64,000 nt of DNA from Chitinophagales bacterium (GCA_016786765.1 JAEUUZ010000051.1:99453-163452), one strand, 5' to 3'. Shown: positions 45,148 to 54,575, counted from the first letter of the stretch. Numbers and translations: made by a program. Notes: generated from the sequence alone by a model not told the origin.

Positions 45148-45657
45148 TTATTTTACCAATTTGAACGAATAGAGTAAGGCCTCAATATCTTTAGCATACT
45201 TCAGTTTTCGATCTTCGCCTCGTGTCCAAACGCATACCTGGTAATACTTATCAGGAGTTTCAATTAGTAAATGCGAATAGTAAATATACTCGCCTTGCAT
45301 TTTACCAAACACTTCCGTTTGGATAGCATGCTGTCCATCAATGGTAATACCAACAGAATCCGTAACCAAAGGCTTATCCAATACATTTTTGATAATTTGG
45401 ATTTGCGAGGGATAAAATTGTTCGATAGTTTGCCCTACAGCCTCTTTTTTATCGAAGAAAACGGTAGAATACAAATTTCTGTAACGATTGGCATATTGGA
45501 AAGGGGAACCCGGTCTTACCTCTTTATCCTCTTTCATAAACGAGGGAACAACCATGCTGAATTGGTTATCGACAACTATAGTTTTGGGTTGTTGATTGTA
45601 TGAACAACCTTGAGCGAAAAGCAATACCGAAAGCAAAGCAACAGATAAATAGCGCAT
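45148..45657 (-). CDS. Lipoprotein of unknown function
   Basis: 169 residues from the ATG giving MRYLSVALLSV; an ATG six codons upstream is possible. The signal peptide ends in a lipobox FAQGC. The mature part (FSMVVPSFMKE, QIQIIKNVLD, YSHLLIETPDKYYQVCVWT) resembles PsbP/YjiM-like small alpha-beta domains found in lipoproteins. The function is unknown. It is directly followed by the YoaK-like gene with no gap. Confidence 0.75.
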   Translation of the reverse strand: MRYLSVALLSVLLFAQGCSYNQQPKTIVVDNQFSMVVPSFMKEDKEVRPGSPFQYANRYRNLYSTVFFDKKEAVGQTIEQFYPSQIQIIKNVLDKPLVTDSVGITIDGQHAIQTEVFGKMQGEYIYYSHLLIETPDKYYQVCVWTRGEDRKLKYAKDIEALLYSFKLVK

Positions 45658-45687
45658 CACAATTATTTTTTGCAATAATAGACAAAA

Positions 45688-46611
45688 CTAATTTGTTACG
45701 ACAGCACTTTGTTTTTCGGCAACTGTTTTTCGCAACACTTTGGCGCGTAAATCCGGCCCATCGTGGCTCCAACCCGGTGCTTGAAAAATGTAATTCAACT
45801 TATCTTTCAATGTTGGGGCACGAAGAATATCATGCCAAATAGCAATATACTCGTGGCTGGCAATTTTAAAGGGATTGTATGTATGAATATTCACGGTTAT
45901 GCCGAACACAGGTTTTTCTTCATCTAGTTCTTCGGAAAATGTACCAAACATTCGATCCCAAATAATTAAGATACCGGCATGGTTTCGATCAAGGTAGCGA
46001 TAGTTTGATGCGTGGTGAACGCGGTGGTGAGAAGGTGTATTCATTATCCATTCAAACCACTTCGGAAACTTATGGATGAGCTCGGTATGCACCCAAAACT
46101 GGTAAATCAAACTAATTGAAATCATCATAAAGACCATCATTGGTGGGAATCCCACTACTGGCAACCACAACCAGAAGAAATATTTGAACAACAATTCACC
46201 CCAACTCTGACGAAGGGCAATCGACAAGGAATACTCCACCGATGAATGATGATTTACATGTGCAGCCCAAAGAATTCGAACTTCGTGTGCAGAACGGTGG
46301 TACCAATAAAACGTAAAATCATCCGCAAAGAAGATAAGCACCCAGCTCCACCAATGCCAACCAATCTCGAATAAACGAAATTCATAAACAATAGTATACA
46401 CCCCAAAGGCTAAGCTTTTCATTACAAAATTGACTAATACGGAGCCAATCCCCATGGCTATAGATGCAGCTGCATCTTTCGACAAGTAATTGCGATGCTG
46501 CTGTTTATAGCCTACATAGGCCTCAATTAAAATCAGCAGAATGAAAAACGGAATGGCATAGGCAACCGGATCTTGATCGGTTGGGTAAAGTTTAAAAATC
46601 GATAACAACAT
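45688..46611 (-). CDS. Sterol desaturase / fatty-acid hydroxylase-type membrane enzyme
   Basis: 307 residues from the ATG giving MLLSIFKLYP; an ATG at 46674 would add a 21-residue hydrophobic extension. It has four to five membrane segments and the three histidine boxes of the di-iron hydroxylase superfamily: WYHRSAHE, HVNHHS and HHRVHHASN, with IIWDRMFGTF after them. It hydroxylates or desaturates a lipid using O2; the substrate is unknown. Confidence 0.9.
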   Translation of the reverse strand: MLLSIFKLYPTDQDPVAYAIPFFILLILIEAYVGYKQQHRNYLSKDAAASIAMGIGSVLVNFVMKSLAFGVYTIVYEFRLFEIGWHWWSWVLIFFADDFTFYWYHRSAHEVRILWAAHVNHHSSVEYSLSIALRQSWGELLFKYFFWLWLPVVGFPPMMVFMMISISLIYQFWVHTELIHKFPKWFEWIMNTPSHHRVHHASNYRYLDRNHAGILIIWDRMFGTFSEELDEEKPVFGITVNIHTYNPFKIASHEYIAIWHDILRAPTLKDKLNYIFQAPGWSHDGPDLRAKVLRKTVAEKQSAVVTN

Positions 46612-46761
46612 GGCGTATGCTTTATACCTTAAAGGAACAAAAAAAGGGACAAGAAACACAATTACATTCGGCAATGTTTTTTATCACCTTTACGGCTCTT
46701 CAACAAGTGGACGGAATGTTGTAATGAAAGGTGCTTATTTCGTTTGCGATTTTGGCCAATT

Positions 46762-47205
46762 TTAAATTACAGCACTGTATTTCGTATCCTTCCAACACAA
46801 ATAATGTAATCGCACAACAAAAATCAAGCAGTTAATCACATAGGGAATGGAGAATACTGAAATAAATAAAAGCTCGTCTTTTTTTGCACTAAAACCACTT
46901 ATGCCCCAACAAATAAAGAATACAAAGCCATAGAGAAAGAGCATTAGCTTTAATGCTATTCCCAAAACTTCATTAGGCGATAAATGTCTATCTATCAAAA
47001 ACGCTTTTAGCAAAAAAGAGAAACTAAATTGTACAATTGCATACACTGCACCCATTACCATTAAAACAAAAAGCAAGATGTAAATATCATTGTTGCTATT
47101 AATTTCGTCCGTTAAGAGCAATATAACGGTACTCGTAATTGTGACAAGTATAAAACCTGCTACTAACGAAAACCAAGTAGCCCTCCATACATTTTTTATA
47201 TTCAT
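46762..47205 (-). CDS. Four-helix membrane protein of unknown function
   Basis: 147 residues with four predicted membrane helices (about 10-30, 40-65, 80-105, 112-135). No family is recognised. Its start overlaps the stop of the DUF1361 gene by 4 nt. It is the last gene of the membrane-protein cluster. Confidence 0.65.
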   Translation of the reverse strand: MNIKNVWRATWFSLVAGFILVTITSTVILLLTDEINSNNDIYILLFVLMVMGAVYAIVQFSFSFLLKAFLIDRHLSPNEVLGIALKLMLFLYGFVFFICWGISGFSAKKDELLFISVFSIPYVINCLIFVVRLHYLCWKDTKYSAVI

Positions 47206-47855
47206 TCTATCTCCCTTTTAGCTGTTGTCGCAAAATAAAACAGACCATAACTCATCATCAAAAGGGCTGCAAAACCTGCACTAAACAGCCACAGTGTGTG
47301 ATAATGAAAAGGATGAATCAGTTGCGTAAAAATGGTTTGCATCATTTCGAATGGATTAGCCACCACATCCCAACTGTTGAAACGCAGATAACGACCCATA
47401 TACACACCTAAGCCACTTAAGCAAATGACCCCAATCATTCCGAACCATGCGCGTGTTGGGGAAAGCTGTTGATTTAAAAATACATGCGCGTGTTGCAAAC
47501 TGAACAATCCGAGCAATAAGCCATTCCAAGCAAAGGCGTTTAATAAAAAGGCATCAAACCAAAGCGGAATAGGCCATTGCGGATGTAAGTGAATCAAATC
47601 ACTCATCAAGTATGTAGTATTGGGGAAGAACAGTAACCAAACCAAAAACACAACCCATTGCATCAGAGGTGAAGTGTTTTGTTTTGTTGTTGACATATAT
47701 GTACCAATTATATAAGGCACCCAAGCCAAAAATAAATTCCAAAGTAAAAAGACATATGTGATTCTTCCGCTTTGATAGATCCGCGCGCATTCAATCACAA
47801 AGCAAAATAGGCTCAGTAGCATTAACAGTGTTCGTACTCGATTTTCGTTTCGCAT
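47202..47855 (-). CDS. DUF1361 membrane protein
   Basis: 217 residues with six or seven membrane helices. The DUF1361 signatures are present: FLLWNLFLAWVPY, FFPNTTYLMSDLIHL, and GRYLRFNSWDVV. No function is known for the family. It lies 3 nt after the DUF4173 gene and overlaps the next gene by 4 nt. Confidence 0.85.
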   Translation of the reverse strand: MRNENRVRTLLMLLSLFCFVIECARIYQSGRITYVFLLWNLFLAWVPYIIGTYMSTTKQNTSPLMQWVVFLVWLLFFPNTTYLMSDLIHLHPQWPIPLWFDAFLLNAFAWNGLLLGLFSLQHAHVFLNQQLSPTRAWFGMIGVICLSGLGVYMGRYLRFNSWDVVANPFEMMQTIFTQLIHPFHYHTLWLFSAGFAALLMMSYGLFYFATTAKREIE

Positions 47856-47858
47856 AAC

Positions 47859-49436
47859 TTATCGAGGATTTACGGGTAAAACTTCCTTTAACTGATATTG
47901 CGCAATAAGGGCTTCAGTTTCACGAAGATTTCGCGTCTTCGTATAACACTCCGAAGGCCATTCATGCTCTTTATAGTCCGCTTTTAATTCACGATATTTA
48001 TCCCAAACCATACGCTCAATTTCATGTGTGTACGCCATACTGCTTCTACCTGAACTACTGCTGAAGCTGTCTTCGTTATACTCGTTGTCGATGTCTTGCT
48101 TTTTGTCGTTCAGCTTTTTTTGCTTCACTAGATAAAATTCAAAGAGTTTAGTTAAATTGGTATGACTGAGATTCACCAAATAACGTTGATCAATCTCCAT
48201 TCTTTTGTCGGTTTCAAAATGGTGTAAATTATAATTGGTGATGATGCTGTCCCAATCGAACATCACATATACAATTAGTGTGAGATAAATCGCCCAAGCA
48301 TTTTTCCGAAACAAGAACCAGTTGTTTTTGGTGAGGGCAATTTTAATGGCAACGGTCAACAATCCTATCATGGTTAGTAGCAGATAAATGAGCACGCCAA
48401 TGCGTTTATGGGTCAACCCAAAACCATCGATATACATACCGTTACGATAAGCAGTTGAAAAAATGAGCAGGGCATTTTGCAGAATCCATAAATAGGCTAA
48501 CCCTTTCAACCACGTGCTCTTCGAGTAATAGTTCAAATAGCCACGGAAATAAAAAAGAATAATAAGCGAAGCGAGGACTATGGATGTGATGAGTGAATTT
48601 GTTCCGTTGTGTACATATTGCGAAATCGATATTCCTTCCGGAAGTTTGCTTTTAAAGAAAACGAAGTAAAAATCCAAACCGTTCACACAAGCCAACAGTA
48701 CATTCAATAATGCAAAAAGTAAAACACCTGTAAATACTTCATTTGGAATTTGAATCAATTGCCCAAAATAGCTTTCGGTATGTTCTTCTTCTGTAATTAT
48801 TCGAAGTGCGTCAGGTGTTTCAATATCGCTATGTTGTAGTTTTCGTATAGTTGACTGTTTGAAAAAAGCAAACATCAACCAAGCACCATATAACATGAAG
48901 AATAACCATTCCAACGATATGAAATCGAAATTCAGTTCACTAACATATTTGTCAAAAATGGGATTGCCTGAACGGTAAATTTGTATGAAAATGAAAACAA
49001 CAACGAGCGGGACAATCGACAATACAACGCGTTTAAATAGCCTACTCTCTTTGGTTTTCAGCGCATCTGCGCTTTTGAACAGACGATCAAACACATGTAC
49101 TACCGGTGACGCAAAAAAAGAATAGCCTCCATGAAAGATTGCCACCAACAACGAGCTTTCTCTTGAATAACTATACCCTGCCAACGCTAGTAGCGATAAC
49201 ATATTCATTTGTAACGGCCAATCGGTGCCATACCAGTAAATAGCAAAAGCACTCGCTAAAGCAGCTGTAGCAATACTTAGAAAAGTTTTACTTTTAAGCA
49301 ACATGCTGTCGCGCAATAGTAATGCTCCTAACAGCAGCACATTAAAAATAAGATAATTGATACCATCCGATTGATGATAGAAAAGCCCACAAAAAGCGGC
49401 TGTGCTGATCAGAATCAGCGTTCTGTTGTTAAACAT
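47859..49436 (-). CDS. DUF4173/DUF4153-type membrane protein
   Basis: 525 residues with about a dozen hydrophobic segments in the first 390, followed by a ~130-residue soluble C-terminal part with a Lys/Asp/Ser-rich low-complexity stretch (KKLNDKKQDIDNEYNEDSFSS). FLLYRFGYxxYY-like family patterns (ILFYFRGYLNYY, LTHKRIGVLIYL) support the DUF4173 class. Function is unknown. It is in the middle of the membrane-protein cluster. Confidence 0.8.
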   Translation of the reverse strand: MFNNRTLILISTAAFCGLFYHQSDGINYLIFNVLLLGALLLRDSMLLKSKTFLSIATAALASAFAIYWYGTDWPLQMNMLSLLALAGYSYSRESSLLVAIFHGGYSFFASPVVHVFDRLFKSADALKTKESRLFKRVVLSIVPLVVVFIFIQIYRSGNPIFDKYVSELNFDFISLEWLFFMLYGAWLMFAFFKQSTIRKLQHSDIETPDALRIITEEEHTESYFGQLIQIPNEVFTGVLLFALLNVLLACVNGLDFYFVFFKSKLPEGISISQYVHNGTNSLITSIVLASLIILFYFRGYLNYYSKSTWLKGLAYLWILQNALLIFSTAYRNGMYIDGFGLTHKRIGVLIYLLLTMIGLLTVAIKIALTKNNWFLFRKNAWAIYLTLIVYVMFDWDSIITNYNLHHFETDKRMEIDQRYLVNLSHTNLTKLFEFYLVKQKKLNDKKQDIDNEYNEDSFSSSSGRSSMAYTHEIERMVWDKYRELKADYKEHEWPSECYTKTRNLRETEALIAQYQLKEVLPVNPR

Positions 49437-49504
49437 GTTGTTTTATTTGATGAAGTACAACTGTTTCATGCATCGATTTAGAGATGAATAATTGGAACGG
49501 AGAT

Positions 49505-49999
49505 TTAAAAAATAAGGCAACGCATTTCTTCTTGTTGCTGTTTTTCGAGTTGAAGAATTAAGTTGCGGACATACCACAGCGGAATGATGCCAAATACACC
49601 AAAACTGCAATCGATGAGCTGCCACCACAGCGGAATACCACGTTCATTTCCCATAACAAAGGCAAATGGTAAAATCAGTATACAGGCAATCATGCCAAAC
49701 TCGACTACCCAGATATTGCGCACCGGGTCGCGTAAAACACCAATAAACAAAATGGCAATCACCACATGCGCAAAGGCAAGCCAATCGAAACCATAAAGCA
49801 GTGTTTCATTACAACTATAAAGCGCATCGTGTATAATGGTTAAGAATTGCTGAATAGCTATCCATGATGTCGGCACTGCATTTTGCAACCAAACAATTTC
49901 TGTTTTCACAGGAATAGCCGTTAATCCGCTTACCGCAAGGGCAGCCATAAAAAACACGGTTATAGCTTGTATTCTTTTGATTTGATTTTTATTTCTCAT
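49505..49999 (-). CDS. Four-helix membrane protein of unknown function
   Basis: 164 residues. Four membrane helices (about 10-30, 65-85, 95-118, 128-150) alternate with short loops. I recognise no domain. Its upstream region is a near copy of the promoter in front of the 50353-50997 gene, so both should respond to the same signal. Confidence 0.7.
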   Translation of the reverse strand: MRNKNQIKRIQAITVFFMAALAVSGLTAIPVKTEIVWLQNAVPTSWIAIQQFLTIIHDALYSCNETLLYGFDWLAFAHVVIAILFIGVLRDPVRNIWVVEFGMIACILILPFAFVMGNERGIPLWWQLIDCSFGVFGIIPLWYVRNLILQLEKQQQEEMRCLIF

Positions 50000-50026
50000 A
50001 AAGCGCTTTGTATTTCAAAGTTAAAA
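49997..50026 (-). promoter_or_regulatory. Twin promoter/operator, copy 1
   Basis: On the minus strand a -7 box TAACTTTG (50023 to 50016) is followed by CAAAGCGCTTT and the ATG. CTTTG-N5-CAAAG forms an inverted repeat that overlaps the -7 box, and AAAGCGCTTT is a second palindrome just before the start codon. Almost the same sequence occurs at 50995-51026. Confidence 0.6.
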
Positions 50027-50037
50027 GATAAAAAAAT

Positions 50038-50337
50038 TTACTTTTGTGATTTAATTAACTGCTCCAGTGCTTTCAGATGGTTCATGAATGCTTGTTTTCC
50101 GAATTTTGTAGCCGTGTAACTTGTTTTCGTTTTCTTTCCCACAAACTCCTTCTTTACAATTAAGAATCCTTCTGCTTCTAATGCCGATATGTGACTAGCC
50201 AAATTCCCATCGGTAACATCCAAAAGTGTTTTCAATGTTAGGAAATCAATGGATTCGTTCACCATTAATGACGACATCACCCCAAGCCGAACACGGCTTT
50301 CAAAGGATTTATTAATGTTGTCGATTAAATGTTTCAC
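50038..50337 (-). CDS. Small winged-helix transcriptional regulator
   Basis: 99 residues with a GTG start. A MarR/ArsR-like winged helix: SRVRLGVMSSL, DFLTLKTLLDVTDGNLASHISALEAEGFLIVKKEFVGKKTKTSYTATKFG, where the recognition helix is near residues 42-56. No metal-binding cysteines, so not a classical ArsR. It lies between the two genes that share the twin promoter, 15 nt after the first, and is the obvious candidate to bind those operators. Confidence 0.88.
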   Translation of the reverse strand: MKHLIDNINKSFESRVRLGVMSSLMVNESIDFLTLKTLLDVTDGNLASHISALEAEGFLIVKKEFVGKKTKTSYTATKFGKQAFMNHLKALEQLIKSQK

Positions 50338-50352
50338 GCTAGCGATATAATA

Positions 50353-50997
50353 TTAATGTTGTTTGTGTTCATAACGAAAGTACATAAACGCACCATACAC
50401 AATATGCAATACACCAAAGCCGATGCACCAAAATGTCATACCGTATCCTATGTAAATGCAGCCCACAAGGCCTAAGACAATTTCAGAAATACCGAGCCAC
50501 TTGATTTCATCGAGCGTATACTTCGAGGCATTCAATAAAGCCAAACCATAAAAAAGAAGGGTACATGGTGCTACTAAACCAAATAACCCGTAGCTCAATA
50601 GAATCAAACAAAACAATCCACCGGCTATTAAAGGTATAGACAAATGAATTAAAAGATGTCCCACGTTACGATCCCAGATTGTTAAACCATCTCGCTTTGC
50701 TTTCCTTGTGGTAAAGTAAATGCCAAAGCCAATCGATAGCAAAAGAATAACTGCTGCATCGAGTATCCCAAAGGTAAGATAATCAATACTTACCTCTGCA
50801 GGCAGGCTCTCGGCAATGGAAAGATAACCTGAAGCCATTTGTGTATTTAGGTACATATAAAATACCGCAGCTCCAATCAATGCAAATATACCGGCAAATA
50901 CCCCGGAAAGTCCACTGAGAGATATAAATCGCGATGAACGCTCCATCATCATTTTAATGTCGCGCAACTGCTGTAAAGACTGTTCTTTTTCGTTCAT
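50353..50997 (-). CDS. Membrane protein of unknown function (214 aa)
   Basis: Five or six membrane helices follow a short charged N terminus (NEKEQSLQQLRDIKMMMERSS). No family is recognised. It is the first gene of the cluster and is followed, 15 nt later, by the winged-helix regulator. A membrane protein paired with a small regulator of this type is common in Bacteroidota, where the membrane protein could sense the signal; this is inference. Confidence 0.7.
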   Translation of the reverse strand: MNEKEQSLQQLRDIKMMMERSSRFISLSGLSGVFAGIFALIGAAVFYMYLNTQMASGYLSIAESLPAEVSIDYLTFGILDAAVILLLSIGFGIYFTTRKAKRDGLTIWDRNVGHLLIHLSIPLIAGGLFCLILLSYGLFGLVAPCTLLFYGLALLNASKYTLDEIKWLGISEIVLGLVGCIYIGYGMTFWCIGFGVLHIVYGAFMYFRYEHKQH

Positions 50998-51026
50998 AAA
51001 AGTGCTTTGCGATACAAAGTTAAATT
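50995..51026 (-). promoter_or_regulatory. Twin promoter/operator, copy 2
   Basis: The -7 box TAACTTTG (51022 to 51015) is 17 nt from the ATG, and CTTTG-N5-CAAAG overlaps it, as in copy 1. Aligned from the start codon, the two copies differ at only a few positions, mainly in the 5-nt spacer, and this copy has one extra A. Confidence 0.6.
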
Positions 51027-51080
51027 AAAAATGGAAACGAAAAATATTTTTTCATTTTTTTTCATTTTCCGCTATAAAAC

Positions 51081-51113
51081 AAAAATGCCCGGAAAGTATT
51101 CCCGGGCATTTTT
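51081..51113 (-). terminator. Rho-independent terminator after the secreted esterase gene
   Basis: A perfect 12-bp stem (AAAAATGCCCGG with CCGGGCATTTTT) and a 9-nt loop, ending in a T run. It lies 18 nt after the esterase stop on the minus strand and could work in both directions. Confidence 0.85.
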
Positions 51114-51131
51114 AGCAATGGTTAAATATAA

Positions 51132-52343
51132 TTATTCAACAACAAAACGCTTAGTAGCGATATTCGTTTGATTTGCAAAAGTTACTTTCGCAAAGTAAAC
51201 ACCGGCATTTAATTTATTGATTGTGATTTGTGCGTTTGAACCTTCAGCTGTTTTCACTAAAACCGTTCTTCCCAATTGATCTACAATGGTTACAGAGGAA
51301 ATCGCTTTATCCGATTTCAAGGTAATTACATTAGAAGATGGATTAGGATATAACTCAATTGCAAGATTATCTGCATTCACGTCACTAATAGCTACAGAAT
51401 TCGGACAGAAAATACTGTATAAGAAAGCAGCAGACTCTGATTCCACTTCTTGTTGTTGTGTCATATTTGAACTCCAAGGCACGTGATCTGCTCCAACGTA
51501 TGTGTGCAATTGATTTTTGATACTACGACCATCTAAACGCGGTTTCATTGCACCACTTCCAAACACTACAATATTTGACAAGCCATTCAACACCTGACCT
51601 TTAGCGTATGGAACTGTTCCATCGGCATCACCGTGTGCTGAGTAGATTGGCTCTACATCTCCGGCATTAAGCATATTAGTATCCAATAAAGCTCCGGCAT
51701 AATTCAATACAGCTTGTACTGATGAACCGTAGCCCGGATTTCCACTGTTTCCTTCAATTCCTCCTGTTGCATTTAAAGCAGAAACAACTTGTGGTGTACA
51801 CTCGCCTAATGTCTTTACATAAGCAACGTGTGTTGCTATAATTGCGCCTGCTGAGTTTCCTCCAAATGCAATAAAGTTACTATCGATTTTATAGGTATTT
51901 GTAGTAGCTGCATCTTTTCTGAAGTAACGAATAGCTGCTTTTGCATCGCTCAATGCGCGCATTACGTGCGGATATGCTTTTGTAGAATCTTGCATATCTA
52001 AAGCACCTAAACCGGTAGCTAAACGATAATCAATAGAAGCCGTTACATATCCTCTTTTAGCAAACTCCTTACACAAATCAACAATAAACTGCTCTGCTTT
52101 ACTTCCGCTCGTGAAACTTCCTCCGTGTGCAAAAATAATTACTCTTCGGTTTGTAGCTACATCACCGGCTGGCTCATAAATATCCATAGCCTGAGAAGTT
52201 GTTGAATACGTAACCGTAGTTTTTGTTGGCGCATTAGGAAAAATTTTGGCCAAATAGCGCTGCCCATCACATTGTGCTTGGACACTTGCCATACTTAGCA
52301 TCACCCCTGCTCCGAAAAGTAGTTTGTAGAAATTTGATTTCAT
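51132..52343 (-). CDS. Secreted alpha/beta-hydrolase (esterase) with T9SS type A sorting domain
   Basis: 403 residues. Signal peptide (1-24, ending VQAQ), then an alpha/beta-hydrolase domain with oxyanion motif HGG (73-75) and nucleophile S164 in GGNSAGA, of the carboxylesterase/lipase type. The catalytic His is probably in YVGADHVPW and an acid in HGDADGTVPY. Residues about 325-403 are a type A T9SS sorting domain (IELYPNPSSNVITL ... FVVE), so the enzyme is secreted by T9SS. The substrate is unknown; it could act on acetylated polysaccharides or lipids. Confidence 0.9.
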   Translation of the reverse strand: MKSNFYKLLFGAGVMLSMASVQAQCDGQRYLAKIFPNAPTKTTVTYSTTSQAMDIYEPAGDVATNRRVIIFAHGGSFTSGSKAEQFIVDLCKEFAKRGYVTASIDYRLATGLGALDMQDSTKAYPHVMRALSDAKAAIRYFRKDAATTNTYKIDSNFIAFGGNSAGAIIATHVAYVKTLGECTPQVVSALNATGGIEGNSGNPGYGSSVQAVLNYAGALLDTNMLNAGDVEPIYSAHGDADGTVPYAKGQVLNGLSNIVVFGSGAMKPRLDGRSIKNQLHTYVGADHVPWSSNMTQQQEVESESAAFLYSIFCPNSVAISDVNADNLAIELYPNPSSNVITLKSDKAISSVTIVDQLGRTVLVKTAEGSNAQITINKLNAGVYFAKVTFANQTNIATKRFVVE

Positions 52344-52396
52344 TGAGTTGATTTTAGATTGTGTTATTAAATTAATACCTTAAAGTAAAGCAAAAA

Positions 52397-54451
52397 TTAT
52401 CGGATTATACTTCCATTGCCTGTTATTTCTTTTGTCTTAACAAAATGAAGTTTTCCGGTTTCATCTTCTGCTAACAAAATCATGCCTTTTGATTCTACAC
52501 CTCTAATTTTCCGAGGTGCTAAATTTGCCAAAACAGAAACTTGTTGACCTATAATGTCTTCAGGCTTAAAATGTGCAGCAATTCCACTCACAATGGCCCT
52601 TGTTTCAAAACCTAAATCAACGCTCAACTTCAGCAATTTATCGGCCTTCTCCACTTTCTCAGCAGTAAGAATAGTGCCCACACGGATATCCATTTTCTCG
52701 AAATCATCAAATGTTATCTCCGCTTTTTGTGGCGCAACAGATGGCACTACAACGGCCTCAGAAGCTACAATTTCTAGTTTGTTGGCATACAATTTTTGTA
52801 TTTCAATGTCAATAATTTCGTCTTCAATTTTTTCGAAAAGCAATGTTGGTGACCCCAATTGATGATTTCCCGGAATTAAATCAGCACGACCCACATCGGC
52901 CCAATTAAACGGAGTTTGAACACCTAACATATGCTGAATTTTCACTGCAGAAAACGGAATAAAGGGCTCACACATTACCGATAAATTGGCGATAATCTGA
53001 ATACAATCGTATAAGACTACTGCAGCACTTTCCGGATCTGTTTTGAACGTCTTCCATGGCTCTTTCTCCGTTAACAATTTATTGCCATGACGAGCCACAT
53101 TCATCATTTCTGCCAAACCTTCACGGAAGCGATAATTATCAATCGCCTCGTCAATTTTATTTTTTTGCTCAATCAAAAATTGTTGCAACTCATCACATGG
53201 TTTTTTGTCGGGCACCTTACCAGCATAAAACTTGTGGGTTAATACCAGCACACGATTGATGAAATTCCCTAAAATGGCCACCAATTCACTGTTATTCTTG
53301 GTTTGAAAATCTTTCCAGGTAAACTCACTGTCTTTATTCTCCGGCAAATTCGACAACAAACAATACCGCAAAGCATCCGGCTTATCCGGAAAATCTTCCA
53401 AATATTGATGCATCTCTACCGACCATTTGCGGCTCGTACTCATTTTATCCCCTTCTAAATTCAAGAACTCGTTGGCGGGCACATTATCGGGCAAAATATA
53501 ATCGCCATGGCAGTGCAGCATAATCGGAAAAATAATGCAATGGAAGACGATATTATCTTTCCCAACAAAGTGAATCAACTTGGTATCTGCCTCTTTCCAA
53601 TAGGGTTCCCATGCTTTGTTGTTATCCAATGCCCACTGTTTAGTGGCCGAGATATATCCAATCGGTGCATCAAACCATACATACAATACTTTACCTTCTG
53701 CATCCGGCAGCGGCACTTTAATGCCCCATTCGCCATCACGTGTCATAGCGCGTGGCTGAAGACCTCCATCAATCCACGACTTACTTTGCCCATACACATT
53801 GGCTTTCCAATCTTTGGCGTGATCTTCCAACAACCATTTGCGTAACCATGGTTCGTATTTTTGTAAAGGTAAATACCAGTGTTTTGTTTCTTTCAAAACA
53901 GGCTTGTTGCCGGAAACGGTCGATACCGGATTAATCAAATCGGTTGGATCGAGCGACTTACCGCACTTTTCGCACTGATCGCCATAAGCGCTGTCGTGCC
54001 CACAATTTGGACAAGTTCCCTTTATGTAACGATCGGCCAAAAACAATCCTGCTTCTTCATCATAATACTGACGGGTTACCTTCTCATCAAACAAGCCCTT
54101 GTTATAAAAATCAGTAAAAAATTCTTGTGCAGTTTCGTGGTGTATAGGTGCACTGGTACGATGATAGATATCGAAAGAAATACCTAAGCTGGCAAAACTT
54201 TCTTTCACCAAATTATGGTATTTGTCAATCACTTGTTGGGGTGTGCAATTCTCTTTGATGGCTTGAATCGTAATGGGGGTACCATGTTCATCGCTACCGC
54301 AAATAAAGACAACATCCTTTCCTTGCAAACGCTTCAATCGCACATACACATCAGCAGGCAAATAAGCTCCTGCCAAATGACCTATGTGTTTCGAACCGTT
54401 TACATAAGGTAATGCTGCAGTAACCGTATATTGTTTGGGTGTATTTATCAT
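52397..54451 (-). CDS. metG: Methionine--tRNA ligase
   Basis: 684 residues. Class I synthetase: HIGH at 22-25 (KHIGHLAGAYLPAD), a zinc knuckle CPNCGHDSAYGDQCEKCGK, KMSTS (in EGDKMSTSRKW), an anticodon-binding helical domain and a C-terminal EMAP-II/Trbp111-like tRNA-binding domain (about 575-684, FDDFEKMDIRVGTILTAEKV). It charges tRNA-Met. It is divergent from ldcA. Full length with no anomaly; no T-box or SAM riboswitch is seen in the 124-bp upstream gap. Confidence 0.98.
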   Translation of the reverse strand: MINTPKQYTVTAALPYVNGSKHIGHLAGAYLPADVYVRLKRLQGKDVVFICGSDEHGTPITIQAIKENCTPQQVIDKYHNLVKESFASLGISFDIYHRTSAPIHHETAQEFFTDFYNKGLFDEKVTRQYYDEEAGLFLADRYIKGTCPNCGHDSAYGDQCEKCGKSLDPTDLINPVSTVSGNKPVLKETKHWYLPLQKYEPWLRKWLLEDHAKDWKANVYGQSKSWIDGGLQPRAMTRDGEWGIKVPLPDAEGKVLYVWFDAPIGYISATKQWALDNNKAWEPYWKEADTKLIHFVGKDNIVFHCIIFPIMLHCHGDYILPDNVPANEFLNLEGDKMSTSRKWSVEMHQYLEDFPDKPDALRYCLLSNLPENKDSEFTWKDFQTKNNSELVAILGNFINRVLVLTHKFYAGKVPDKKPCDELQQFLIEQKNKIDEAIDNYRFREGLAEMMNVARHGNKLLTEKEPWKTFKTDPESAAVVLYDCIQIIANLSVMCEPFIPFSAVKIQHMLGVQTPFNWADVGRADLIPGNHQLGSPTLLFEKIEDEIIDIEIQKLYANKLEIVASEAVVVPSVAPQKAEITFDDFEKMDIRVGTILTAEKVEKADKLLKLSVDLGFETRAIVSGIAAHFKPEDIIGQQVSVLANLAPRKIRGVESKGMILLAEDETGKLHFVKTKEITGNGSIIR

Positions 54452-54575
54452 TTCGTGGAATTTAAGATTCGACTATATTTAATTTTAAAAGCGAAATTTA
54501 ATTTTTCATTGTCAAAATTAATCAGTCAGTTTGCTAAACTGCTAATTATATTTTAAAACTTCAATTTTTCAATCG

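Noticed and set aside
54452..54575. Riboswitch or T-box before metG
   Set aside because: The gap is AT-rich with a possible TAATTTTG box only; no SAM aptamer or T-box antiterminator pattern.
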